A stretch of DNA of 64,000 nt, taken from assembly GCF_003437535.1 (NCBI RefSeq), contig NZ_QSQT01000004.1, positions 101,540-165,539 of the forward strand, in the 5' to 3' direction. Positions 25,592 through 34,376 of this stretch are shown here, piece after piece. The position numbers and the translations under genes were made by a program. The first letter of the stretch is position 1. Each line of letters begins with the position of its first letter. Origin of the DNA: Phocaeicola plebeius (GTDB lineage Bacteria > Bacteroidota > Bacteroidia > Bacteroidales > Bacteroidaceae). The notes beneath the pieces were generated by a model. The model was not told the origin of the DNA. It made no database searches and saw only the letters and a program-made list of their open reading frames with translations.

Positions 25592-27781
25592 TTATCTGAT
25601 GAACAGCAGTTCTCTGTATTTGGGTAATGTCCACATCTGATCATCCACAATCAGTTCCAGCTTGTCGATGTGGTAGCGAATCTGTTCCAGCATCGGAGTA
25701 ATCTTGTCGTGATATTCGATGGCTTTTGCACGTTCGTCTACAATCTTGTTGGCTACTTTTCGAGCTTCTACCATGGTATCTACGTGTTCCTTGATGTAAG
25801 AAGTGTGTTCTGCAATCTTACGGATGATGGCCATGTTTTCAGCAGACAGTTTTTCGGCCTCTTCTGTAGGGAAGATTTGCTTCATCTTGTAGACATTGTC
25901 AATCAGTTTGCTCTGGTATTCAATGGCTACCGGAACTACGTGGTTCATTACCAGGTCGCCCAAAACGCGGGCTTCAATCTGGATTTTCTTGGTATAGGTT
26001 TCCCATTTCACTTCGTTGCGTGCTTCGAGTTCCTTGCGGGTCATGACACCGGCAGATTCGAACATGCGTACGCTGTCTTCTGTCAGATACTGGTCGAAGA
26101 TGACCGGACAGCTGGTTTCGCAATCCAGACCACGGCGTGCTGCTTCTTCTTTCCATTCGTCACTGTATCCGTTGCCGTCGAAGCGGATGGGTTTGCTAAT
26201 CTTGATATATTTACGGATTACCTGAATGATGGCTGAAATCTTCGGTTCACCTTTCTCTATTAGTTCGTCTACTTCTTTCTTGAATTCGGTAAGCTGTTCA
26301 GCTACGGCTGTGTTCAGGGCAATCATGGCGCTGGCACAGTTGGCCTCAGAACCTACGGCACGGAATTCAAAACGGTTGCCGGTGAAGGCAAATGGTGAAG
26401 TACGGTTACGGTCGGTATTGTCAATCAACAGTTCCGGAATCTGAGGAATGTCGAGTTTCATACCGTGTTTACCTCCTAAGGCAATCAGTTCGTCGGTTGA
26501 ACTGTCTTCCATGTGGTCAAGCACTTTGCTCAACTGGCTGCCTAAGAAGGAAGAGATGATGGCAGGAGGTGCTTCGTTGGCTCCCAGACGGTGTGCGTTG
26601 GTAGCGCTCATGATGGAAGCTTTCAGCAATCCGTTGTGGCGGTACACAGCCATCAGGGTGTTGACGATGAACGTGATGAAACGCAGGTTCTCTTCCGGAG
26701 TCTTTCCCGGAGCCATCAGCAGGGTACCGGTATCTGTACCAAGTGACCAGTTGTTGTGCTTACCGGAGCCATTGACACCCTTGAACGGTTTTTCGTGCAG
26801 CAGTACACGGAATCCGTGTGTGCGGGCTACTTTCCGCATCAATGACATGATGAGCATGTTATGGTCTACGGCCAGGTTACACTCCTCGAAAATCGGAGCC
26901 AATTCAAACTGGTTGGGAGCTACCTCGTTATGGCGTGTCTTCACCGGAATACCTAATTCGAGTGCCTGGATTTCAAGGTCTTTCATGAAAGCTGCCACAC
27001 GGGTAGGAATAGCGCCGAAGTAATGGTCTTCCAACTGCTGGTTCTTAGAAGCTTCGTGTCCCATCAGCGTACGTCCTGTCAGCAACAGGTCCGGACGTGC
27101 GGCATACAAACCTTCGTCTACCAGGAAGTATTCCTGTTCCCATCCTAAGTAAGCCATCACTTTTTTCACACTCGGGTCGAAATAGTGGCAAACGTCTACT
27201 GCCGCTTTGTTGACTGCACGGAGGGCTTTCAGAAGCGGAGCCTTGTAGTCGAGTGATTCACCGGTATAAGCGATAAAGATGGTCGGAATGCACAAGGTGT
27301 CGTCTACTACGAACACAGGTGATGAAGGATCCCATGCGCTATATCCGCGAGCCTCGAAGGTGTTACGGATTCCGCCGTTCGGGAAAGATGAAGCATCCGG
27401 TTCCTGCTGTACAAGGAGTTTTCCGGAGAACTCTTCCATCATGCCACCTTTTCCGTCGTGTTCTACGAATGCATCGTGTTTCTCGGCTGTTCCTTCTGTC
27501 AGTGGCTGGAACCAGTGAGTATAATGGGTAGCACCCAGTTCGCTGGCCCATCGTTTCATACCTTCGGCTACGGCATCGGCTATCTGGCGGTCAAGAGCGG
27601 CGCCATTATCCATGGCATCAATCAATCGTGCAAATACCGTAGAAGGCAGGTATTTAAACATTTTTTCTCTGTTGAATACATATTTACCGAAGTATTCTCC
27701 CGGTCTTTTGTCAGGGGCAGGTACTTCCATGGGTTTAGCCTGGAAGGCCTTTTCTACTACTCTGAATCTTAATGTTGACAT
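25592..27781 (-). CDS. glnN: Glutamine synthetase type III
   Basis: 729 residues, the large GSIII form typical of Bacteroides, unrelated in length to the 440-470 residue GSI. Makes glutamine from glutamate, ammonium and ATP. Visible motifs: KPFKGVNGSGKHNNWSLGTD, RHNEVAPNQFELAP and NRTSPFAFTGNRFEFR, the last being the GSIII form of the ATP/glutamate site. GSIII lacks the adenylylation tyrosine loop of GSI. Last gene of the outer-membrane protein, P-II, AmtB, GS run; 52 bases after amtB. Confidence 0.96.
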   Translation of the reverse strand: MSTLRFRVVEKAFQAKPMEVPAPDKRPGEYFGKYVFNREKMFKYLPSTVFARLIDAMDNGAALDRQIADAVAEGMKRWASELGATHYTHWFQPLTEGTAEKHDAFVEHDGKGGMMEEFSGKLLVQQEPDASSFPNGGIRNTFEARGYSAWDPSSPVFVVDDTLCIPTIFIAYTGESLDYKAPLLKALRAVNKAAVDVCHYFDPSVKKVMAYLGWEQEYFLVDEGLYAARPDLLLTGRTLMGHEASKNQQLEDHYFGAIPTRVAAFMKDLEIQALELGIPVKTRHNEVAPNQFELAPIFEECNLAVDHNMLIMSLMRKVARTHGFRVLLHEKPFKGVNGSGKHNNWSLGTDTGTLLMAPGKTPEENLRFITFIVNTLMAVYRHNGLLKASIMSATNAHRLGANEAPPAIISSFLGSQLSKVLDHMEDSSTDELIALGGKHGMKLDIPQIPELLIDNTDRNRTSPFAFTGNRFEFRAVGSEANCASAMIALNTAVAEQLTEFKKEVDELIEKGEPKISAIIQVIRKYIKISKPIRFDGNGYSDEWKEEAARRGLDCETSCPVIFDQYLTEDSVRMFESAGVMTRKELEARNEVKWETYTKKIQIEARVLGDLVMNHVVPVAIEYQSKLIDNVYKMKQIFPTEEAEKLSAENMAIIRKIAEHTSYIKEHVDTMVEARKVANKIVDERAKAIEYHDKITPMLEQIRYHIDKLELIVDDQMWTLPKYRELLFIR

Positions 27782-27833
27782 GTGACTGTAAATTTTTATT
27801 GGTTATTTAATAGTTAGTAGTGAATGTGCTATG

Positions 27834-29228
27834 TTAATGGTTGTAAGCCGATTCTCCATGTTCGTAAATATCCAGACCTTCTTCTTCAATTCTGGCAGGA
27901 ACACGCAGGCCGTGAACTTTGTCGAGGACTTTGAAGATGATGTATCCCATCAATGCGGCCCATCCGCCGACGATGATTACACCAAAAATCTGTGCACCGA
28001 GGAATCCGAAGCCACCTCCGTAGAATGTGCCGCCTTCTACGGCAAACAGACCGGTAAGAATGGTTCCGAGGCTACCGCATACACCGTGTACGGAAGAGGC
28101 ACCTACAGGGTCGTCAATTTTCAGGCGGTGTTCGATGAATTCTACAGCGAAAATCATGACGGTTCCGCAGATAGCTCCGATAAGAGCGGCTCCCATTGGT
28201 GATACCAGGTCGCATCCGGCTGTTACACCGACGAGTCCGGCAAGGATACCATTGAGTGTGAGAGAGAGTGACGGTTTACCATATTTAATCCAGCTTACAA
28301 GCAAGGCAAGGAATCCTCCGGTACAAGCTGCCAGGTTGGTGGTAAGGAACACGTGTGAGATGGCTGTCTGGTCACCGTATCCGGCTGCAGCAAGCTGTGA
28401 ACCAGGGTTGAAACCGAACCATCCGAACCAAAGGATGAATACACCCAGGCAAGCCAGTGTCAGGTTGTGACCGGGGATGGCTTTTGATTTTCCGTCCTTT
28501 CCGTATTTGCCCAAACGCGGACCAAGAATGGCGGCGCCGACCAGTGCAATCCATCCACCTACAGAGTGAACTACAGTTGAACCGGCAAAGTCATGGAATG
28601 TATAACCGAACACAGACATCATGAATGAATCCGGATCTGCATTTGAAAGCCATCCTCCTCCCCAGGTCCAGTGACCGGAGACCGGATAGATCAATACACT
28701 GATGGCTATCGTGTAAGCCAGATACATGGAGAATTTGGTACGTTCGGCCATGGCACCTGACACAATAGTAGCAGAAGTGGCACAGAATACGGTCTGGAAG
28801 ATTAGGAAGCCTTCAATAGGTAATCCGTTCTGAATGATATTGCTCATGGCATCCAAGTCAAAGAGATGTGGAGTACCGAATACATCTCCTATACCGAACA
28901 TCAGTCCGAAACCGATAAACCAGAACAGAATGGAACCTACCATAAAGTCCACCAGGTTTTTCATCAGGATGTTGGCTGTGTTCTTGCTGCGGGTAAATCC
29001 GGCTTCTACCAGGGCAAAGCCCGGCTGCATGAAGAATACCAGCATGGCAGCCAGTAACATCCATACGGTGTTAAGTCCGGTAGATAATTCCGCTATCTTG
29101 TCAGCGTTGCTAACCTCTTCAGGTACAGAGGTCTGCGCTGTTGTAATCAATGGAAACAGAAGTAAGAATAAGGGTATGAGGATTTTGCGGTATGCTGCTG
29201 TGTGCACACCTTCTGTAAGTTGTTTCAT
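27834..29228 (-). CDS. amtB: Ammonium transporter, Amt family
   Basis: 464 residues. A signal-like N-terminus (residues 10-31, LIPLFLLLFPLITTAQ) precedes eleven membrane segments. The pore has both conserved histidines: HDFAGSTVVHSVGG near 195 and GASSVHGVCG near 375; WMLLAAMLVFFMQPGFALVEAG opens the transport domain (shown in part). Imports ammonium across the inner membrane. It sits 45 bases after the P-II gene; the glnK-amtB pairing is the standard arrangement in which P-II blocks the channel when nitrogen is plentiful. Confidence 0.96.
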   Translation of the reverse strand: MKQLTEGVHTAAYRKILIPLFLLLFPLITTAQTSVPEEVSNADKIAELSTGLNTVWMLLAAMLVFFMQPGFALVEAGFTRSKNTANILMKNLVDFMVGSILFWFIGFGLMFGIGDVFGTPHLFDLDAMSNIIQNGLPIEGFLIFQTVFCATSATIVSGAMAERTKFSMYLAYTIAISVLIYPVSGHWTWGGGWLSNADPDSFMMSVFGYTFHDFAGSTVVHSVGGWIALVGAAILGPRLGKYGKDGKSKAIPGHNLTLACLGVFILWFGWFGFNPGSQLAAAGYGDQTAISHVFLTTNLAACTGGFLALLVSWIKYGKPSLSLTLNGILAGLVGVTAGCDLVSPMGAALIGAICGTVMIFAVEFIEHRLKIDDPVGASSVHGVCGSLGTILTGLFAVEGGTFYGGGFGFLGAQIFGVIIVGGWAALMGYIIFKVLDKVHGLRVPARIEEEGLDIYEHGESAYNH

Positions 29229-29273
29229 AATTTTTACCTTTTAAGAATTAATACCTGAGTTGATTTTCCGGGA

Positions 29274-29630
29274 TTATTTTTCCTGTTCCGCATTATAAAG
29301 CGAAATATCGCCACGTTCGCCTGTACGGATGCGAATGGAATCTTCTACGGGGATGATGAAAATGCGTCCGTCACCTATCTCACCGGTATAAGCGGCTTTC
29401 ATGATGGCCTGTACGGTCTTTTCCACATTCTTTTCCCTCACTACGATGGAAATCAGGATTCGTTCGATGGAACTGGTATCATATACTACCCCACGATAAA
29501 TACGACCTTCGCGGGTTTTTCCGACACCTCTTACTTCATAGTAGGAGAACCATTCGATGTCGGCGGCCAATAATGCCTCCTTTACTTCTTCGAATTTGGT
29601 TCTACGGATGATTGCCTCAATCTTTTTCAT
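29274..29630 (-). CDS. glnK: Nitrogen regulatory P-II protein
   Basis: 118 residues. P-II fold signatures: MKKIEAIIRRTKFEEVKEAL at the start, T-loop around residues 37-55 (GRIYRGVVYDTSS) and the C-terminal GEIGDGRIFIIPVEDSIRIRTGE. A tyrosine precedes RG as in the uridylylation site of GlnK, but the rest of the T-loop differs from the enterobacterial form, so the modification is uncertain. Senses ATP/ADP and 2-oxoglutarate and docks on AmtB, encoded next. Its leader holds two ACAATACAA-rich repeats. Confidence 0.95.
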   Translation of the reverse strand: MKKIEAIIRRTKFEEVKEALLAADIEWFSYYEVRGVGKTREGRIYRGVVYDTSSIERILISIVVREKNVEKTVQAIMKAAYTGEIGDGRIFIIPVEDSIRIRTGERGDISLYNAEQEK

Positions 29631-29637
29631 AATAAAT

Positions 29638-29731
29638 TGTATTTGTATTTTGTATTGTTTGTTATCCTGTATAATCTTTTTTGCCTCTTGAAATCACTAA
29701 TCCTATTGATGTTGTATTGTATTTGTATTGT
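29638..29731 (-). repeat. ACAATACAA-rich leader of glnK
   Basis: On the minus strand, ACAATACAA-type repeats occupy 29712-29731 and 29638-29659, with the second ending 7 bases before the glnK ATG. A similar segment lies in the leader of the gene at 29747 (30506-30529). The repeats contain A, C and T but almost no G, so they should stay unpaired in mRNA. Confidence 0.7.
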
Positions 29732-29746
29732 AGTATATCTTTTGGG

Positions 29747-30448
29747 TTAGAAACTTATGCCAAACACAAAGTAGGCTCCTTCTGTAGCTGGATTCCAAAT
29801 GGCCTGTGCAAATACGGGAAGCGAGTAGGAATCTGTGATTTTGATTTCCTTGCTGGCTCCGAGGCATATATTTGAAACTTCAAATCCGCTTGCCCCATTG
29901 TTGTAGAAACTGGTTTCCCATGGGGTAGCACCTATTTCTGCCGACCAGTCCAGACCACCTAACTTGAAGGGGGCTGCGATGCTGAAGTAGGAAGAATAAG
30001 CACGGTCACCGTTTGCTTTTACGCCATCAGCTCCTGCAAAGTTTGTATACCAGTTCACGGCTAAGGGACCGAAATCGTAACCTACTTGTGCTTCGAACAC
30101 ATGTGAAGTGTTGTGGGCACCATAGTGAAAATACTCAGGACCGCCATCAAACCAATAATCAGTGACAGATACGCTGAATCCTCCTGTACTGTATCCTAAA
30201 GTAAGGTCGAATTCCTTGGTATCTTCTTTATCCAGTCCTACAGAACCCCAGCCTGAAAGGGAGAAGCCTTTGTAGGATACGGAAGCAGAGGGTTGGATGC
30301 TCACATTTCCTAAATCCTGTCCACGCCAGATGTATCCGCTTACAAGGTCAGCTCCAATATCAGCTTCTACTTTGTCTTGTGCCATTGAAATGACTGGAAT
30401 GCCTGTCATTAAAAGCAGTGCGATTCCGGTAAGTTGCATTCTTTTCAT
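29747..30448 (-). CDS. Exported outer-membrane beta-barrel protein of the nitrogen operon (TorF/Gcw_chp-like)
   Basis: 233 residues. Signal peptide with cleavage near VISMAQD. The mature part is beta-rich with opening VEADIGADLVSGYIWRGQDL, as in the TorF-family putative porins (Gcw_chp pattern), and ends AYFVFGISF with terminal Phe, as barrels do. Placed first in the run barrel, P-II, AmtB, GSIII, so a role in letting a nitrogen source across the outer membrane is likely. Substrate unproven; a non-porin adhesin-like barrel is the alternative. Confidence 0.78.
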   Translation of the reverse strand: MKRMQLTGIALLLMTGIPVISMAQDKVEADIGADLVSGYIWRGQDLGNVSIQPSASVSYKGFSLSGWGSVGLDKEDTKEFDLTLGYSTGGFSVSVTDYWFDGGPEYFHYGAHNTSHVFEAQVGYDFGPLAVNWYTNFAGADGVKANGDRAYSSYFSIAAPFKLGGLDWSAEIGATPWETSFYNNGASGFEVSNICLGASKEIKITDSYSLPVFAQAIWNPATEGAYFVFGISF

Positions 30449-30505
30449 TGCTTTCGTGTTTTTAGTTAATGTTTAAAACTCTTTACTTTTAGTTGTAGTG
30501 TCTTT

Positions 30506-30529
30506 TTGTATTGTATTTAGTTGTATTGT
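30506..30529 (-). repeat. ACAATACAA repeat in the barrel gene leader
   Basis: Two ACAATACAA copies separated by CTAAAT on the minus strand, within the leader between the promoter at 30554 and the ATG at 30448. Same motif as in the glnK leader 780 bases downstream. Confidence 0.7.
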
Positions 30530-30553
30530 CTTTCTTTTTGTTTTATCGATATG

Positions 30554-30561
30554 CAAATATA
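30554..30561 (-). promoter_or_regulatory. -7 box TATATTTG of the nitrogen transport operon
   Basis: Exact match on the minus strand, leaving a leader of about 100 bases before 30448. The rest of the 364-base divergent gap (30449-30812) is AT-rich; I see no other gene in it. Confidence 0.65.
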
Positions 30562-30782
30562 CTTTCTTTTAGCTGTTCTTAAGCATAAAAAGGTGTGCTT
30601 TCTTCTTTTATATTTTCCGTAGTGCAAAATTACTTGTTTTTACCCTATTTTAGGTTTAAGTTTGAAATATTTTTCATTGATTTTTTGCGAATTTGTTTTT
30701 CCAGGAGAAAACTCTCAGAGAAAAAATATTCTTCTTTCGACGATGAAGAGGAGGAAGTTGGAAATACGGAGCTGTTTTTTCG

Positions 30783-30790
30783 TATTTTTG
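30783..30790 (+). promoter_or_regulatory. -7 box TATTTTTG of the ATP-grasp-like gene
   Basis: Exact match 23 bases upstream of the ATG at 30813. Confidence 0.6.
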
Positions 30791-30812
30791 TAGGGTTTTA
30801 ATTGAAAAAAGC

Positions 30813-32033
30813 ATGTTTCCGAACGTATATTTGTTTAATCCGGATTATGATATGGCGATGGCCAATTTCACTCCTTATTATAAGTCTCCTGCAGAGATTA
30901 TGCGTATGATTGCGGATTTATCTGTTCTTCCATGGTGGTTTGCTGAAGAAGGAAATTGTGTGAAGGTGGAGAATATGGCTCTTGTATCTCTTTTGCAGAA
31001 GCAGTTGAGAGAGGTGTGTGGAGGAAGCATGGAGGTTGAAAGAAGGCTCGATGAGTTATTGCCGCGTACTGCTTGGACGGCAGAATGGCCTTCAGGTCGT
31101 TATATCCCCTGGGGGTGGACACCTGCCTTGGTGCATCGGCTCAGACAAGAAGGAGTAGAAGAATGCTTTTTGCCTTCGGAGGAAACTGTCAGGCGTTTCC
31201 GTTTTCTCTCGTCTCGTCAGCGTTGTCTGGAGGTATTGCCTGAATTACTGAAGATAGACGGGACTTGCGGGGAGATGAAAGCCTGTGTATCTCTGTCTGA
31301 ACTGGAAGCGTTTCTTCAGGAAAGAGGAGAATTGGTTTTGAAAGCTCCATGGTCGGGAAGTGGGAGAGGACTGCTGAAAGTATCTTCTGCCAGTTGGAAT
31401 GCGCAACTGGCTGGGTGGGCCGCACGTATTCTGAGGGTACAGGGAGCTGTGATGGCGGAACCCATTTATGACAAAGTGGTTGATTTTGCGATGGAGTTTT
31501 ATGTGGAGAAGCAGAATGGAGTCCGTTTTGCTGGTTATTCTTTGTTTGAAACAGATGCCCATGGAAATTACAAGCTTAATCTTTTGTTATCGAATACAGA
31601 AATTGAGAATCGGTTGGCAGCGTATGTATCTCGGGAGATTTTACATGAAGTAAGAACCTGTCTGCTTTCCGCACTTCAACAGCTGTTGAAGGATGATTAT
31701 GAAGGGTATTTGGGAGTAGATATGATGATTTGTCGCGTTGCAGGAGGCTATGTGGTGCATCCGTGTGTGGAAATCAATCTTCGTTTGAATATGGGAGTGG
31801 TGTCTCGCCTGTTCTTTGATCGTTATGTCTCTCCTTCTTCTTCGGGGCAATATGTGGTGGAACATTATGCGGCTGAGGGGGAAGCTTTGAAAAATCATCA
31901 CAGATGTTTATCTGCCTATCCGTTAAAGATTGCTCAAGATGGGCGTATCCTTCAAGGGTATTTGTCACTGACTCCGGTACAGGCAACCACGCATTATCAG
32001 GTGTATGTGGTGTTGAGTGATGCGGGGGTGTAA
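30813..32033 (+). CDS. Conserved protein with ATP-grasp-like features
   Basis: 406 residues, cytoplasmic. LVLKAPWSGSGRGLLKV near residue 173-190 looks like the glycine-rich loop and lysine of the ATP-grasp fold, and HPCVEINLRLNMG near 312-324 resembles its Mg-binding ExN motif. N-terminal VYLFNPDYDMAMAN is distinctive but not tied to a known activity. An ATP-dependent carboxylate-amine ligase would be the expected class; substrate unknown. Single gene, followed by a bidirectional terminator shared with ppiD. Confidence 0.7.
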   Translation: MFPNVYLFNPDYDMAMANFTPYYKSPAEIMRMIADLSVLPWWFAEEGNCVKVENMALVSLLQKQLREVCGGSMEVERRLDELLPRTAWTAEWPSGRYIPWGWTPALVHRLRQEGVEECFLPSEETVRRFRFLSSRQRCLEVLPELLKIDGTCGEMKACVSLSELEAFLQERGELVLKAPWSGSGRGLLKVSSASWNAQLAGWAARILRVQGAVMAEPIYDKVVDFAMEFYVEKQNGVRFAGYSLFETDAHGNYKLNLLLSNTEIENRLAAYVSREILHEVRTCLLSALQQLLKDDYEGYLGVDMMICRVAGGYVVHPCVEINLRLNMGVVSRLFFDRYVSPSSSGQYVVEHYAAEGEALKNHHRCLSAYPLKIAQDGRILQGYLSLTPVQATTHYQVYVVLSDAGV

Positions 32034-32060
32034 AGAGAATCATTCGCTTTTTAAAATAAA

Positions 32061-32103
32061 AAACAGACCGTTTTGATGCTTTCACATTCAAAACGGTCTG
32101 TTT
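32061..32103. terminator. Bidirectional terminator between convergent genes
   Basis: AAACAGACCGTTTTGA pairs perfectly with TCAAAACGGTCTGTTT across an 11-base loop, with A and T tracts on both sides. Serves the ATP-grasp-like gene and ppiD. Confidence 0.92.
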
Positions 32104-32135
32104 TTATTTAGGATTCTTATTAATTCAACTAAGCA

Positions 32136-34274
32136 TTAGAAGAAGAGGTAGCGCTGGTCTACAACTTTTGCTTTCTGATACAAGTCATTGATTAACTGGT
32201 TACCTGCAATACGTACAGCCATGTTAGTCAATGTAGTTTCTTCTTGTTTTGCATCAAACTTCTCGCTTCCTTTTTCTTTTGCGTATACCTGAATCATGTA
32301 TACTCCACCATTACCCTTGATAGGTGCGCTTACCTTGTTGGCAGCTGTCTTAGCAGCTACAGCACCGATAACCGGTTCGCTGCTGCGTGTAACTGAAATG
32401 TAAGCAGGAGCACTGAATGTAACGTGTTTTACAGAATCACTTACAGCATCCTTCATTCCCTTCACCTGAGCAATGGAATTATACTTCTTCATTTCTTCCA
32501 TAATCTTTTCAGCTTTCTTATCGCGGCGGATTTCAGCTCTCAGCATTTCAGCTACTGAGTTGATGTCGCGATAACCGGCTTCATGAATCTTGTCAAGAGC
32601 AACTACCATCAGATGGTCGTTTTCACCACATTCATACAGCGGAGAAACTTCACCTGGTTTCGCAGCAAAAATCCATTTCAGTGCTTCACGAGTAGAACGT
32701 ACGCCACCTACATAGTGTTCTGCGCTTGAAAGGTCTGTGCGAGGCATCAGTGTATAACCGCTTTCTTCTGCATTCTTCACCATTGAGTCGATAGTAGTGT
32801 TCTGTGCTACAAACTGGCTGAATTTGTTGTATGCTGCATTGTAAGTTTCTTTGCTGAATTCTACTTCACGTTTAACGACAGCTACTTTGTATTTAGTCTG
32901 CATGCTTTTCTTGTTCATTACCTGCAGAATCAGGTTAGCTTGTCCCATGTTGAGGTTAGCCAGTTCGTTTACAGGCTGGTTCAGCAATGTGTTGATGAAC
33001 TTGCTGTTGTCTGCATCCAGTTCAGAACCTTCCCAGCTCTGTGCGTTTACCCAAGTTGCTTCACCTGTCTGTCCGTAAATCTTAGCTACGGCTGCGAAGT
33101 CAGCACCACCTTTCAATGCATTGTAAATACTGTCGGCCAGTGTCTTTGTCTTTTCTTCAGTGTCAGCATATACCTGAATCTGACGGAACTGAATTGAGTC
33201 AGGAGAAGAAACTTTTGCAAGCAACTTGAATGCATTGAATGAATCGTCTGTCTGATTGTAGTAAGGACCGTATACTTCGTTTACATTTGTAGAGTCGAGG
33301 CGTGAAGCTACGTCTGCAGGAAATACGGATTTGCTTACCGGAACATCAGAGTAGTTTACTGAAGAACCTGTAGAACGAACGAAAGTTCCAAAATCAGCTG
33401 TTGTGCTAGCCAATTGGTTGCTGTACTCAGTTACTTCTTTTTCTACAGCCTTACGGTCTGCATCAGACGGAACTACTTTTACGTCGATGTAACGGATGTC
33501 GCGTGTTTCTACCAGCTGCTTGAACTGTTCTTTCTTTTCGTTGTAGCGGTCTTTGATTTCACTGTCAGAAACCTGAACTGTAGAATCATTGATAGAGCTG
33601 TAAGGAACACCAGCTAACAACAGGTCGCTCTGTTCTGTGCGTGAGTTGAATGCATCTTCAGCAGCTACAGGGTTAGAGATTAAAGATTTTGTTACCAGGT
33701 TCTGGTATTTTTCAGCCAAAGTGCTTTGTGCCAAAGTCTTTTCTACAAACTGCCAGAAAGCACCCATTTTCTGATAGTATTCTACATACTGTGCAGGCAT
33801 TTGGCTTGCATTCAGGTTTGCATAATCTACCAGGAATTTCTTCAACATATCTTTATCGAACATACCAGTCTGGGGGTTGCGGAAAGGAGTCTGCATCAGC
33901 AGCGGGTGTGTGCCTTGGTCAATGATGCTCTGTATTTCAGCGTCTGTCACTTTCAAGCCTAATTTTTCTGCCTGTTCAGCAATCAGCTTGTTGTTGACAT
34001 AACTTTGCCATACCTGATCTTTTACATTGTTCAACTGGTCTTCTGTCAGCGAATTCAATCCATTGGTCAGTTTGATGACTTCACTGAGTTCGTCCACCAT
34101 TTTCTGATAATCTTGTGCACTGAGAACTTCCCCGTTCACTTCTCCTACGTCTTGTTTACCTTGGTGCGGCTGGAGTACTTTCCATGCGTCACCGGCAATA
34201 AATGCAAAAAGGGCAAGACCGATTACGATGACCAACAAAGGTCCTTTGCTTCGAATTTTTTGTAAAGTTGCCAT
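32136..34274 (-). CDS. ppiD: Peptidyl-prolyl isomerase, PpiD/SurA type
   Basis: 712 residues. One N-terminal membrane helix (LLVIVIGLALFAFIAGDAW, residues 13-31) anchors it with the rest in the periplasm. A SurA_N-like chaperone region follows (GEVNGEVLSAQDYQKMVDEL, then AEIQSIIDQG), then a parvulin-like domain near residues 345-450 (IQFRQIQVYADTEEKTKTLADS and GGADFAAVAKIYG) and a second helical region. Assists folding of exported and outer-membrane proteins. Size and layout fit Bacteroidetes PpiD; parvulin active-site residues are not obviously complete, so isomerase activity is less certain than chaperone function. Confidence 0.88.
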   Translation of the reverse strand: MATLQKIRSKGPLLVIVIGLALFAFIAGDAWKVLQPHQGKQDVGEVNGEVLSAQDYQKMVDELSEVIKLTNGLNSLTEDQLNNVKDQVWQSYVNNKLIAEQAEKLGLKVTDAEIQSIIDQGTHPLLMQTPFRNPQTGMFDKDMLKKFLVDYANLNASQMPAQYVEYYQKMGAFWQFVEKTLAQSTLAEKYQNLVTKSLISNPVAAEDAFNSRTEQSDLLLAGVPYSSINDSTVQVSDSEIKDRYNEKKEQFKQLVETRDIRYIDVKVVPSDADRKAVEKEVTEYSNQLASTTADFGTFVRSTGSSVNYSDVPVSKSVFPADVASRLDSTNVNEVYGPYYNQTDDSFNAFKLLAKVSSPDSIQFRQIQVYADTEEKTKTLADSIYNALKGGADFAAVAKIYGQTGEATWVNAQSWEGSELDADNSKFINTLLNQPVNELANLNMGQANLILQVMNKKSMQTKYKVAVVKREVEFSKETYNAAYNKFSQFVAQNTTIDSMVKNAEESGYTLMPRTDLSSAEHYVGGVRSTREALKWIFAAKPGEVSPLYECGENDHLMVVALDKIHEAGYRDINSVAEMLRAEIRRDKKAEKIMEEMKKYNSIAQVKGMKDAVSDSVKHVTFSAPAYISVTRSSEPVIGAVAAKTAANKVSAPIKGNGGVYMIQVYAKEKGSEKFDAKQEETTLTNMAVRIAGNQLINDLYQKAKVVDQRYLFF

Positions 34275-34326
34275 TTAAAGTTATTATTTTTTTGTTTATT
34301 GTTTTTATAGTTCTGTTATTAGCGCA

Positions 34327-34334
34327 CGAAGATA
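34327..34334 (-). promoter_or_regulatory. Possible -7 box TATCTTCG of ppiD
   Basis: One mismatch from TAnnTTTG, 53 bases upstream of the ppiD ATG. Confidence 0.4.
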
Positions 34335-34376
34335 CAAAAAATACTGTTTAGTCACTATTTTCTCTCAAAAAAATGC

